Shown here in pieces: positions 1 to 8,626 of a DNA stretch of 20,361 nucleotides; positions within the stretch are counted from its first letter, which is position 1, and each line of letters starts with the position of its first letter. Under the pieces are notes generated by a model. That model ran no database searches. It was not told the origin of the DNA and was given only the letters and a program-made list of their open reading frames with translations. The DNA is taken from NCBI GenBank assembly GCA_019648995.1, contig BLXT01007646.1, forward strand, positions 2,729,879 to 2,750,239, given 5' to 3'. A program made the translations under genes and the position numbers. Origin of the DNA: Plakobranchus ocellatus. Taxonomy: Eukaryota > Mollusca > Gastropoda > Plakobranchidae.

Positions 1-30
1 ATAGATAGATAGAGAGAAAGAGAGAGAGAT

Positions 31-90
<60 letters not shown>

Positions 91-97
91 ACAAACA
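1..97. repeat. (GA)n microsatellite with GATA start and CAAA end
   Basis: The window opens with GATA units, runs through about 75 bases of nearly pure GA dinucleotides, and ends in three CAAA units. It is cut by the window edge, so its true length is unknown. It is the first of at least five long GA tracts in the window. Confidence 0.97.
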
Positions 98-869
98 ATC
101 ATCTTTGGTTTTGTTATATAGATATTTTTTTTGATGAAGTTCTGAAACTAACATGTTGCATTAGATTTATTCTATAAGGGGAAAAAACTTCTTGAAATTA
201 GGCTAAGAGCTTTGGAAACTTATGAGACAAAATGCGTCAATCACAGAGAGAATAGCAATGTAAAAAAAAAAAGAAAGAACAAAAAATCTCAATACCGTTC
301 CAAATAGCGAATCAAAAACTCAGTGCAGCATTGAGTTAAAAAAAACAACAAAAAAACAAATAAACCGATAAACAAACAAATCGGTTAAAAAAATGAAGTA
401 AAGACGCTTGGGACTTGCGGCATGGCGGGAAGAAAGAACAAAATGTCTGCAAAACTTGAAAGGAGTGGGCTGGAAAAATGTTTTAAAGACAGTTTCCTGT
501 TGATTTCGTCAAGCCTGCTACATGTATGACAAGGAGATGAATGAAGGGTGGGGGTAAGTGGGTTGCCTTTTGTGTATTTGGAAAGTATTGACTTTGAAAA
601 TGCCTTCACAGATATAAAGCAGAAGTGAATCAACGTCGATCATAGGTAAAAAAAAAAAAAAAAAAATTCTTTTTAATGTTGTGGACCTTGATAAACATTA
701 AAAACGCTGATCTTAAGTATCTTGATATGAATGTTTGTAAGTAAGATATAAAAAAAAAATTTTTGAGAAAAAAAAATCGTTACGAAATTATATTTCGTTC
801 TTCTAAACGCTTTTCAAGACATAATCGTTTACCAAGATCGCGATATCCATGGTACCTATCTGTATGAGG
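98..869. other. AT-rich stretch without recognised genes
   Basis: This stretch is AT-rich with many short A-runs, for example around 260-275, 336-356 and 648-666. A minus-strand open stretch at 385-633 has no recognisable domain, and its composition resembles random translation. I see no splice-site-bounded exon and no RNA gene. Confidence 0.6.
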
Positions 870-1012
870 GAAGCATTAGGAGTGCAATGCCTAGCGAAAG
901 CGCCCTGAAATATGCAGGAACCCTGCAGTCGCAGATTCCAGTTAGCGCCCGTCCCAAAGCCCTGGCCCGAGGAGGACCTGGAAACTTGAGATCACATAAC
1001 CAGATGCAGTAT
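870..1012 (+). mobile_element. tRNA-derived SINE relic, copy 1
   Basis: This is a degenerate copy of the SINE best preserved at 19276-19415. The block TGCAATGCCTAGCGAAAG (about 882-900) matches the A-box region. It is followed by GCCCTGAAATATGCAGG (902-918), which matches the family block ending in CATCTGCAGG. The body near 961-1000 keeps a CCTGG...GAGATCAC series. The B box is badly eroded. No target-site duplication is visible. The 67-codon open frame over this region has no support as a gene. Confidence 0.6.
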
Positions 1013-1243
1013 AAAACCATTCGTGAGCATCGCACTCATAATTACTTTGTATCGATATCTCTTAAAACACTTTTAATTTTACTTTTTTAAAATTCCCATT
1101 TTTTTGTGTCTTTGAATGTCTCAGATCTTCGATTTTCGTTCATTCTTTGTCGTCATTTAAAGTTATAGTAGAAACTAGTAAATGACGAATTCTGACATAA
1201 AGGAGGGAAAAATAGTAAACAGAGTATGACGCACAAATTGCAA

Positions 1244-1246
<3 letters not shown>

Positions 1247-1301
<55 letters not shown>
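1247..1301. repeat. (GA)n microsatellite abutting LINE A 3' end
   Basis: About 55 bases of uninterrupted GA dinucleotides end one base before the tetranucleotide tail of the minus-strand LINE. On the element's own strand this is (TC)n directly after the (CAAT/CAAG)n tail. It could be the original target or a repeat grown from the tail. Confidence 0.97.
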
Positions 1302-1302
<1 letters not shown>

Positions 1303-1303
<1 letters not shown>

Positions 1304-1329
1304 GCTTGCTTGCTTGCTTGATTGATTGA
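1303..1329 (-). repeat. LINE A 3' tandem tail, (CAAT)n then (CAAG)n
   Basis: On the plus strand four GCTT units are followed by two GATT units and GAC. On the element's strand this reads CAAT units then CAAG units. Short tandem 3' tails instead of poly(A) are typical of CR1/L2-like LINEs. The drift from CAAT to CAAG is a copy-specific change, because the second copy keeps pure AATC units. Confidence 0.85.
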
Positions 1330-1814
1330 CTTTTATTTTATAGGCACAAGGCCCTTTTCATTTCACCGTTAATAATACAGAATTAAATTCACAAATTAAT
1401 ATCAAACGGTCAAAAATTCTATTTTGGAATACGAGGCAAAAATAGTGACTCAGACTAAACAATTGAACACTGTGTGTAACACGTGTTTGGAGAAGTTCAG
1501 AAAAAGGTATCGATTAACAACCGATTAATATTTAAATTAAAATAAATTGAACAAAGTAGAATTTTTTATCACCTAATATGTTACAGAGAAGGCTATTCGT
1601 GAAAAAAAATAAGAGAGAGAAAGAGGATGAAAAAGAGAAAGGGAGTGAGTGAGAGGAAAAGAGAAAGAGTGAGAGATGAAGGTCCATACATATATGTGAC
1701 CAAATACTTATACATCATATAAATACACGTACATAGTTACATGCGCATACCCAGATACATACATAGTCATGAATATATAGACACATGCAGATATATACAT
1801 ATAGATGCATATAT
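1330..1814 (-). other. LINE A 3' UTR
   Basis: The part at 1330-1600 is the LINE 3' UTR, because it is repeated at 6629-6917 next to a similar tail. Shared landmarks are GGCCTTGTGC, AATAATACAGAATTAAAT, AAACGGTCAAAA and GGCTATTCGT (plus-strand sense except the first). Upstream in element sense come a pyrimidine-rich block (1608-1677) and a TACA/TATA-rich block (about 1687-1815) before coding remnants of ORF2 begin. Those two blocks may be element sequence or later microsatellite growth. Confidence 0.75.
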
Positions 1815-4355
1815 ATCCAGGGAAAAAATTAAAACAAAGATTAAACAAATTATTTCCCCAAGTGAAACAATAATCTTTTGATGAAGCGAACGAGGTGAAA
1901 TTTCGATGGACGAAGATAGAGAGTTCCGTATCATAAATTAAATGCATCAAAGGAGACTTTTTGATTTTGACAATATCCAACCGTATTGGTGGTAATCTGA
2001 AACGGTAACTTGTATTAACAGTAGTAGAGCAAAGAGGTACAAATAAACGTTGCTGTGTGATGGCACCTTGAATTGAAGGGATTTGAAAATTATCTTAGTT
2101 CTAAAAAAGAGTCGAAGAGAGTTTATAGGAAGGATGCCGATTGATTTAAAACATTCAACCCTATCTCCAAATTTATTCTTAGATATGAGCCTGATCTCCC
2201 TCTTTCGTAGAGACTTTAAAGGGCGCATTAGATGTGAACCTGCACCACCGAAAATGAGAAATCCATAAGAGAGCTTGTTGTGGGTAAAAGCAAAATACAA
2301 GGCCCTCCTACAATCGGCATCAATGACATTTTTTATTCGTCCTAGATGATATGTAGATTTTAAAAGTTTTGAAAATATATCATGTTTATGTATAGACCAC
2401 GAGATTTTATCATCGACAGCCATGCCTAAAAATCTTATACGAGAAACTCTTTCGATAGACTACCATTTATGAGAATAGAATTTTGGAGCCGAAGAAGTCT
2501 TTGGTGCTTTCGACGAGTTGTAAGAATCATAATTATATTTGTTTTTGTCCGAATGGACGACCATCTTATTCATTTGAGCCCAAGTGAATAATTGTTTACC
2601 TGATAACTGAAGTTTGTGTATGACAAGTTTTGAATCTGAAACATAGATACTTGAGTCATCAGCAAACATTTCACAATTTCCAAAAGAAGCATAGTCAGGA
2701 AGGTCATTAATATAGATAGAAAAGAGAATCATGTGGAAGTCCTCGTCGAATCTGTGTGGCTTTAGAAATGTTTTATTGAAAGACACAGACTGTACTCTGT
2801 CGGATAAAAAGGCTTTGAGAGGTGAAGTGTAGAACAAGAAAGTCCATAACATGATATAGCTTGTTAATGAGGATATCATGATCAATGGTATAAAGGCTTG
2901 TTTAAAGTCAACAAACAAGGAACTGTTAATTTGATGGCTTCAACCAGAATTGATTAGTTCTAATAAGAGCCGTTTGACAAGACTGCTGAGTCCGAAACTT
3001 GATTGGCCATCGTGTAATAAATCATATCGTGTTAAATGTTTATTCAGAAGAATAAATATATGTGTTTCTAAAGTTTTAGACAAACTAGAAAAGATTGAAA
3101 TAGGCCTGTAATTTGACGCTAATTTTTATCACCTTTCTTACGTTTTGGAATGACTAAGGCTTTCCTGAACAATTCTGGGAAGTAATTCTTACTAATACAC
3201 AAGTTATAAATGTATACAACTGATTCACCAATACGTGGAGCAGCTAGTTTTAAGCATATACATTGATATGCCATCAAATGAAGGTGTTTTTTTGGGGTTT
3301 ACACGTTTTAAAAAAATGAAAGTATATCAGCAATGGACATGTATGATATACATTTTGTGTTCACCTGTCCGAGTAACTTTTTATTACAAAAACTGTGAGT
3401 ATTGCGAAAGGTTTCCTCAATATTGTCTCAAGAAAGATTATTCGAAACTGAATTTGTTAATGTAAAGGACCAACTAAAATCATCAGCAGTCAAGTTATTA
3501 TATGGAGATGTAACAGAGCGTTTTTTCTGCCGGTAAGCTGGTCAATGGCAGCCCAGATGTTTTTTTGGGACGAATTGGATTTTATGAGATTCTCAAAATA
3601 TGATTTCTTTGTTTTTCTGATTAAAAATTCGACGTATTCTCTTTGTTTCAAAAAATCATTACGTGAACCATGTTTCAAAAGCCAGTCACGCCAGTCCACG
3701 ATGGGGAAGTGGTCGCTGATGCTACAATGAACCACACTAATTTCTTTTATTCCATTATTTTTATGTGCATAGATATGATCTATCAAAGTCCTAGAAATAA
3801 TATTAACACGCGTGAAATAATGGACATATTGATGCATATGATAGGAGGTAATAATTGAATTTAATCGTTTTAGGGGAAATTTGACATTGATATTGAAATC
3901 CCCTAACATCATAAATTTTTATTTTTAGTCACAACATCATCGAGCATTGATTGAAAGTAATCCTACCAATCTAAAGATCCCCTGGGGTTTCTGTAAATAA
4001 AAAATACAAGAAGGGAGTCCTTGGGTAAGATCAACTGCCCTCATAGACATTCAACATTGACGAGTTCAAAATCATATTATCGATGAAATTTAACATAAGA
4101 TTTAATGTAAACACATAAGCATGAATGGATAGAGTCATGAGAATCTCTGCGAGTAGTGTGAAAGCCAGCAGGTATGTTTATTTCACAATCATCAATTTTA
4201 TCATTCAGATGTGAATGACTAAAACCAAAAATTGAAAAATCTTTAGAAGTTAAAATGTGACAGACTTCTGCATCTATAAGGTGGATAATATTTAAATAGC
4301 CTACTTTTAGACCAAGAAAACGTGGCGAACAATAAGAATATGATATATGAAACAT
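1815..4355 (-). pseudogene. LINE A ORF2: APE endonuclease plus reverse transcriptase, broken
   Basis: This encoded the enzyme for target-primed reverse transcription. The first good ATG is at 4355. The endonuclease begins GLKVGYLN (from 4313), keeps an Asn in YLNIIHL and a RRDS block (about 4151), continues past stops through FIYRNP (about 3980-4001), then LGDFNIN (3906-3886) and SDHFPIV (3717-3697). The glutamate expected in the SETHL-type motif is His here (SHSHL, 4220-4206). The linker has NIWAAIDQLTGRK. The RT shows NYRPISI (3113-3093), FVDFKQAF (2918-2895, motif A Asp) and FADDSS (2666-2649, motif C). The GVPQGS-like motif before FSIYINDLP is lost. The C-terminus has FLGMAVDDKISW (about 2435-2400), LSYGFLIFGG (2273-2244) and fades near 1815. 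The reading frame is split into at least six pieces, with extra in-frame stops. The length, about 845 codons, suits a LINE ORF2. Confidence 0.93.
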
Positions 4356-4377
4356 TACAGTACAATGTTGAAAGACA

Positions 4378-6217
4378 TTAAGTAAAGATATGAAGCAAGG
4401 TTTCACGCACATCAGGAGTGGTTCGAAAATCGTTGCGCGATTTTGTAGAGGAAGCAGTTGGCTTTGCCTCAAACTGAGCCATACTGGTGTTGATGGAATT
4501 CGTGAGTGATGAACGAGTGCTGTTTCCTCTCCACTCAATATTCTTTGCCTTAGTACTTACTCCATACTTGGATAAATTTATGAAATTGTCAAATAATTTT
4601 TAACTCTAGAGCACAATTGGTTTTCATTAAACTGGTAAAATTGTTAATGAAAGAGCATTTATTATTAATGCAGAAAGATTCAATAATATCGTTATCTTTA
4701 TAGGCATAGTCTTGACATACACTCCTTCTAGATAAGGGGGAGGGGGAGNGGGGGGGGGGGGGGGGGGGGGGGGGGGTTTGTAGATGAAAAAGCTATTTCT
4801 CTTAGATTGGAAAATTTGTGGCATAAATTCTAAACAATTTGTTTAAGTATGGATGGGGAAAGCTTTATTGTAAATTTACAATCATTTATTTTAGCATGAA
4901 TAGTAATTTTACTTACATTAGCATCAAGTGGAAATGTTTTAATTTTGTTTATTACATGTTCCTTTCTAGCACCGCTCTAAACACAGATTTCTACCTTCTG
5001 AATGTATTCCAGTAAGAAAAGAATCACCGAGGACTGGGTGTTTTTTTCAAAGTAGATTTAGAATCAGAGTGTGGAATCGCATCATGTTCACGAACATTGG
5101 GTGTGTCTCTTGCAGGTCGAACCGAGTCACTTGAAGAGTGAAAATGATGAAAAGAGTTGTTATTCGCACTAAAAGATTTTCTTTTAGGAAGAGGAGAATG
5201 CTTGTGCAGAGATGAAAGGGAGCTTGATCTTGAAGGACTGCCCGAGTGAAGATGGATTTGTTGTAGAGACGGTTTTTGTAGTAAAACATCACGATAGGAC
5301 ATGCATGTTTAGAATGAGAAATAACTTGATATGGCAATGTTGGAGGTTCATCTTTACTTCCGCAACTTGGAGTGACATAGTTATTGGAAGACGAGGTGGA
5401 TGAGGATGACAATTCTTTAATTTTATGTTTTAGTTCTTTAATTTTAGCGTCGGATTTCTTGACGCCTCGAAGATTCTTTAAGGGTTTCAATTGATTTTCT
5501 TGATTTTCTAGATGCAGCTGTAAGCTGTTGATGATATTTTGCAAATCAAGCATTTCTGATTTGAATGAATTTTTAATCCTAGTAAATTGATTTAAAAATT
5601 TAGTTTCAAGCGCGGAAGTTGATTTTACCACGTTCGCAATCGAATGAGACGTACTCGCTATGGATCTATATAAACAATTATTTTATTGGAGAACTCTTGT
5701 AAACTTCTTTGAGCCAAATTTGAAGAGGGCTTGGTGGGGTTTTTGGTGATGAAGATAGTTCAAGACTTTTGAGTTTTGATGTTGAATTTGTAATCATTAA
5801 AAGAAGAAGTAAAGGTTTCCGTCCACTGATCCACTTGGCTAGCTGAGCCTTGCACCATACATTTATCCTTAGTGATGTATTAGTGAACAGTAACTTTAGG
5901 ATTAGATAAATGGCTTATAGGTTCAACTGGCACACCCTCAATGTCTCGAGATTCGGTGCAGGAGTTAAAACTTCGAAAAAATTAATAAACCTTCGTAAAT
6001 TGCACTGAATTATTAAATTAAAACAGAGCACATTTATTGTAGTCTTTGAAAGACAATTGAATAGAGCACGGTATATTAATTTTTTTCAGTTTGTTTTTAA
6101 TGCCTTGGATTTGCATAGTGTATAGGATATAAACTTGATGTCATCCTCACTTTTTAATATAGAGAGCATAGTCCGGGCAAGAGATGATTGTAGAGTATCA
6201 AATACTGACAAGATCAT
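4378..6217 (-). pseudogene. LINE A ORF1: coiled coil and SGNH/GDS esterase-like protein, broken
   Basis: In CR1/L2-type LINEs, ORF1 often carries an esterase-like domain thought to help RNA-protein assembly or membrane contact. I infer a start at ATG 6217, since a stop lies two codons upstream. The frame shifts near 6117 into MQIQGIKNKLKK, and runs through a stretch with spaced cysteines (DKCMVQG). A heptad-like coiled coil follows at about 5631-5420 (LQNIINSLQLHLENQENQL). A Ser-rich linker (SSSSTSSS) comes next, then a frameshift near 5300. The esterase-like part shows VLGDSFLTGI (about 5038-5009), with the GDS serine, and ITIHAKINDC (about 4906-4877), which resembles the GxND block with Gly changed to Lys. 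A C-run at 4750-4776 disrupts it. The C-terminus ends at TAA 4380-4378, 22 bases before the ORF2 ATG. About 610 codons in total, with several frameshifts and stops. Confidence 0.8.
4735..4776. repeat. Poly(G) tract with an ambiguous base
   Basis: A G-rich lead-in is followed by one N at 4749 and then 27 unbroken G. The tract lies inside the esterase part of ORF1 and would read as polyproline on the minus strand. The N suggests the length was not resolved by sequencing or assembly, so the reading frame across it cannot be trusted. Runs like this can form G-quadruplexes. Confidence 0.95.
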
Positions 6218-6548
6218 AAATTAATTAATCTCGAAAAACAAAAATAAATTTAAATAAAAGCACTGATATGCATCAAATGTGCAATATACGTTACTAAATC
6301 AATTATATTAAAGATTCCAATAGTAACAACTATGAAGAAATAGCCGAATACAACTGTGCCTGGATGTAAAATCACAGCAAAAATCTCAAAAACATAAGAA
6401 AAAAAAATCAATATTCACCCCTTCTGTAAAAGAAAATACTCATCATGAATCACATATCACAGGTCCCAACAGAAAGGAAAACACTGGAAACAATCATGAA
6501 AATCAAGATGCAAAATCACGCATCATACATGACGCCATCTTGAACCGG

Positions 6549-6550
<2 letters not shown>
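6218..6550 (-). other. LINE A 5' leader / probable internal promoter region
   Basis: This is AT-rich sequence between the inferred ORF1 start and the outer (GA)n tract. It has no ORF and no second copy in the window to compare with. LINEs usually carry an internal promoter here. The only motif I can point to is the AAGATGGCG word close to the 5' end. Confidence 0.55.
6533..6543 (-). promoter_or_regulatory. YY1-like motif at the LINE 5' end
   Basis: On the minus strand the word TCAAGATGGCG lies about 7 bases from the presumed first base of the LINE. AAGATGGCG is the core of the YY1 site that sets the transcription start in human L1 and many metazoan promoters. That it acts so here is inference. 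A second copy of the same 11 bases is at 14626-14636. Confidence 0.45.

Positions 6551-6608
<58 letters not shown>
6551..6608. repeat. (GA)n microsatellite between the two LINE copies
   Basis: About 58 bases of uninterrupted GA separate the 5' end of LINE A from the AATC tail of LINE B. On the element strand this is the (TC)n that follows the LINE B tail and precedes LINE A. Confidence 0.97.
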
Positions 6609-6611
<3 letters not shown>

Positions 6612-6917
6612 ATTGATTGATTGAGTTACTTTTATTTTATAACGGTTACAAAATAGCACAAGGCCCTTTTATTTGGCCGTTAATAATACAGAATTAAATG
6701 TACAAATTAATGTCAACACCAAACGGTCAAAATTCTATTTTGGAATGCGAGGTGAAAATAGTGAGTCAAACTAAGCAATGAAACACCGTGTGTAACACAT
6801 ATTTGAAGAAGTACAGAAAAAAGTTATGGATTAAGAACGGATTAATATTTACAATGAAATAAATTGAGCAGTGAGAATATTTTATCTCCTAATTCTTTAC
6901 AGAGATAGGCTATTCGT
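6607..6917 (-). mobile_element. 5'-truncated LINE copy (LINE B), 3' UTR and tail only
   Basis: The plus strand starts with (GATT)n, that is an (AATC)n tail on the element strand. From 6629 it aligns along its length to 1330-1600; by eye identity is roughly 85 percent. It has a small extra block (around 6640-6655) before the CACAAGGCCC landmark. The alignment stops just after GGCTATTCGT, and purine-rich GA sequence follows at 6921-6988. It is therefore either a short insertion with (GA)n on both sides, or a copy broken inside the pyrimidine-rich part of the 3' UTR. Confidence 0.9.
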
Positions 6918-6920
6918 AGA

Positions 6921-6988
6921 AAGCGAGAGGGAGAGAGAGAGAGAGAGAGAGCGAGCGAGAGAGCGGAAAGCAGAGAAGGAGAGACATT
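6921..6988. repeat. Imperfect (GA)n tract behind LINE B
   Basis: Purine-rich GA repeat with GCGA interruptions. A similar purine-rich block (1608-1677) sits at the same relative position in LINE A. It may therefore belong to the LINE 3' UTR rather than being independent target sequence. Confidence 0.8.
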
Positions 6989-7615
6989 CTAATCTACAAT
7001 TCTATGACTACTCTACACCTTTAAATTGACAATTTACATTGCGAAAAACTAGTCGTCGAAACGAGCATCACAACGATTTCTTTTGAAGGCAGCACGAGAT
7101 TTATCGACAGCTTCCCAATTTCCTTTTCACGGATTTCTGTGCTCGAAGGAAACCTTTTATCGTTTTAGAGCCATCTCTCTTTGTGACGCTATCAAACACA
7201 AAATGCCATATTAAAGTGTCAGCTTCAGAAACTTCTTCGATTCAGGGCAAAGATAGCGACGATCCCGAGTGAAAGTAACGGCTTATGTTTTATAATAAAC
7301 CTTTTGAGGATTGTGAAAGTTTTTTCCAAAGATGCAGTTGGCACATCATTTGCATCGTTTACATCATACAGTAAAATTCACTTACTTCAACCTTGTACAC
7401 GTCGATTTTAACTTAAATAGACCTTTTCCTTCTGACGCAGTCTGAATTAATGTTGCCTATTTTACAGAACAAGGATATGGAGATTTCTTAAATACATGGG
7501 TGTTGTTTTTTAATCCTCCCAAGGAGATTGAATTATCAGTTAGTCCACTGTTCAAAAGTAAGGAAACCATCGCGGAAGATTATCATGCTATGCACTTGTC
7601 ATTGTCTCGGGTTTC
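6989..7615. other. Unannotated stretch behind the LINE pair
   Basis: Mixed-composition sequence with no repeat recognised. A minus-strand open stretch of 47 codons (about 7105-7245) has a protein-like mix of residues but no start, no recognised domain and no matching donor site. I do not call it a gene. Confidence 0.5.
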
Positions 7616-7690
7616 GCATTGATAGCGCAATTCGTAAGGCGTCTGGTTGCAATGCGAGAGGAGGCATATTGAATCTCAAAGATCTACTTT
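7616..7690 (+). repeat. tRNA-like relic (tRNA pseudogene or SINE head)
   Basis: TAGCGCAATTCGTAAGGC (7623-7640) closely follows the tRNA A-box/D-arm pattern. An anticodon-arm-like segment TCTGG...CGAGA follows. A weak B-box-like ATATTGAATCT begins at 7666, about 43 bases after the A-box start, which is the normal tRNA spacing. The T-arm no longer pairs well, so it is not a functional tRNA. The anticodon cannot be assigned safely. It lacks the SINE body seen elsewhere in the window. Confidence 0.45.
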
Positions 7691-8190
7691 ATGCTATACC
7701 TCACTTGTTTCTCGTGGAGGGAAAAAATTGTTGGCCGCTGAGTCCAGGGCAACAAATTCAATCTTATTTCTTATTTTATCCACCCAGCGCTCATAAGTTA
7801 GCTATATGTATTCAGACCAAAGCGACAATATAGCTGGCGAGGAAAGGAAAGGCAGGCAATTTTACATTGCATACCAGATAATATCAGGGCTCTAGCCTAC
7901 TTCATGGTTATTCTACGTCCTTTTCCTTATATGGGGCTCACTTGATCTGAATCAACTGCGCAGTATGGACTGTACTGTCAAATGGATGATTATGATATAA
8001 GAAATCATCTCATACATAACTGATGACACTCGCATTTGATCAACTTTACAAGGTCAACAAAACAATAAAGTACCGGGTACTTGGATGTTTTGATTGAAGG
8101 AGGCCTGTTCTCTAATGAATAGAGACTGATTCATAGTCTAAGAAAAAAAAATCTCAGCAAATGCGACAGGATAGATATGTAATGACAAAT
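7691..8190. other. Stretch without recognised features
   Basis: A plus-strand open frame covering 7528-7833 runs into this stretch from the tRNA-like relic. It shows no domain and no codon pattern of a gene. The rest is ordinary AT-rich sequence. Confidence 0.5.
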
Positions 8191-8349
8191 GGTTTGGCTT
8201 CTTTTGGTTTTTGCCAGTCCACAAGGTCATCTCAGGCTTTCAGGCTCTCTGTCGGGCCAAGGCGTCGACGGTGGATTTCGAACCCACGACAGCACGGTCC
8301 ATGCAGATCTCAAGGCGGATTCACTATACACTGTGCCACCGACGCCCAA
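8191..8349 (-). mobile_element. tRNA-derived SINE, copy 2
   Basis: Read on the minus strand it starts GGGCGTCGGTGGCACAGTG, with the A box. It has a B-box-like GTGGGTTCGAAATCC, the body word GCCTGAGATGACC, TTGTGGACTGG, and a CAAAAACC-rich tail. This is the same order as the copy at 19276-19415. Candidate target-site duplications are AATGACAAAT (8181-8190) and AAGTGACAATA (8349-8359); they share TGACAA and are imperfect. No protein is encoded. Confidence 0.85.
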
Positions 8350-8420
8350 GTGACAATAAGCTTAGTGCATCCAGGGGGAAATTCCAGTGATGACGTCTTT
8401 TTTTCAATGACCATACTCGT

Positions 8421-8626
8421 GATAATCCAGGAACAGGTCCGCCTACTTCTAGATCTACCTTCACATGCTAGATCTACCGACAAAATGAAGCGGCAGCAGG
8501 CCAAATTATTTTGTAAAATAATAAATACGTATAAAATTTACACAATTTTACGCCCACGACGACTTCATTTCGTTGGTAGCACATGAAGGTAGATCTAGAA
8601 GTCGGTGGGCTTGTTCCCGGATTATC
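8421..8626. repeat. Fold-back palindromic element
   Basis: The arm 8422-8469 and the reverse complement of 8578-8625 match at about 41 of 48 positions. Both include CTTCTAGATCTACCTT, and the outer ends read ATAATCC and GGATTAT. The match continues inward less perfectly (ATGAAG on both sides, and a central ATACGTAT at 8525-8532), with a small insertion in the left arm. It could be a small MITE-like DNA element or an inverted dimer. No target-site duplication or ORF is visible. Confidence 0.8.

Larger units (their letters stand above)
1303..6550 (-). mobile_element. Near full-length dead LINE of the CR1/L2 type (LINE A)
   Basis: This is a non-LTR retrotransposon read on the minus strand. Going 5' to 3' it has a leader (6550-6218), ORF1 with coiled coil and esterase-like domain, ORF2 with APE endonuclease and reverse transcriptase, a 3' UTR and a short tandem tail. 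The two-ORF layout, the GDS/SGNH-type ORF1 domain and the tetranucleotide tail fit the CR1/L2 branch of the Jockey superfamily. The exact clade cannot be fixed by eye. Both ORFs have several frameshifts and stops, the endonuclease Glu is lost and the RT GVPQGS-type motif is unrecognisable, so the copy cannot move itself. It lies between two (GA)n tracts (1247-1301 and 6551-6608). No ordinary target-site duplication can be told apart from that repeat. I am sure it is a LINE; the exact 5' end is an inference from the start of the GA tract. Confidence 0.93.

Noticed and set aside
385-633. Minus-strand 82-codon open frame
   Set aside because: No domain and no supporting signals; composition as expected for a chance frame.
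1330-6917. The two 3' UTR copies as long terminal repeats of an LTR retrotransposon
   Set aside because: They are direct repeats 5 kb apart, but each carries a tetranucleotide tail at one end only and lacks TG...CA ends. The internal genes are APE endonuclease and non-LTR RT, with no integrase or protease seen.
7105-7245. Minus-strand 47-codon open stretch (ADTLIWHFVFDSVTKRDGS region)
   Set aside because: It looks protein-like but has no start, no donor or acceptor pair and no recognised family; this length is expected by chance.
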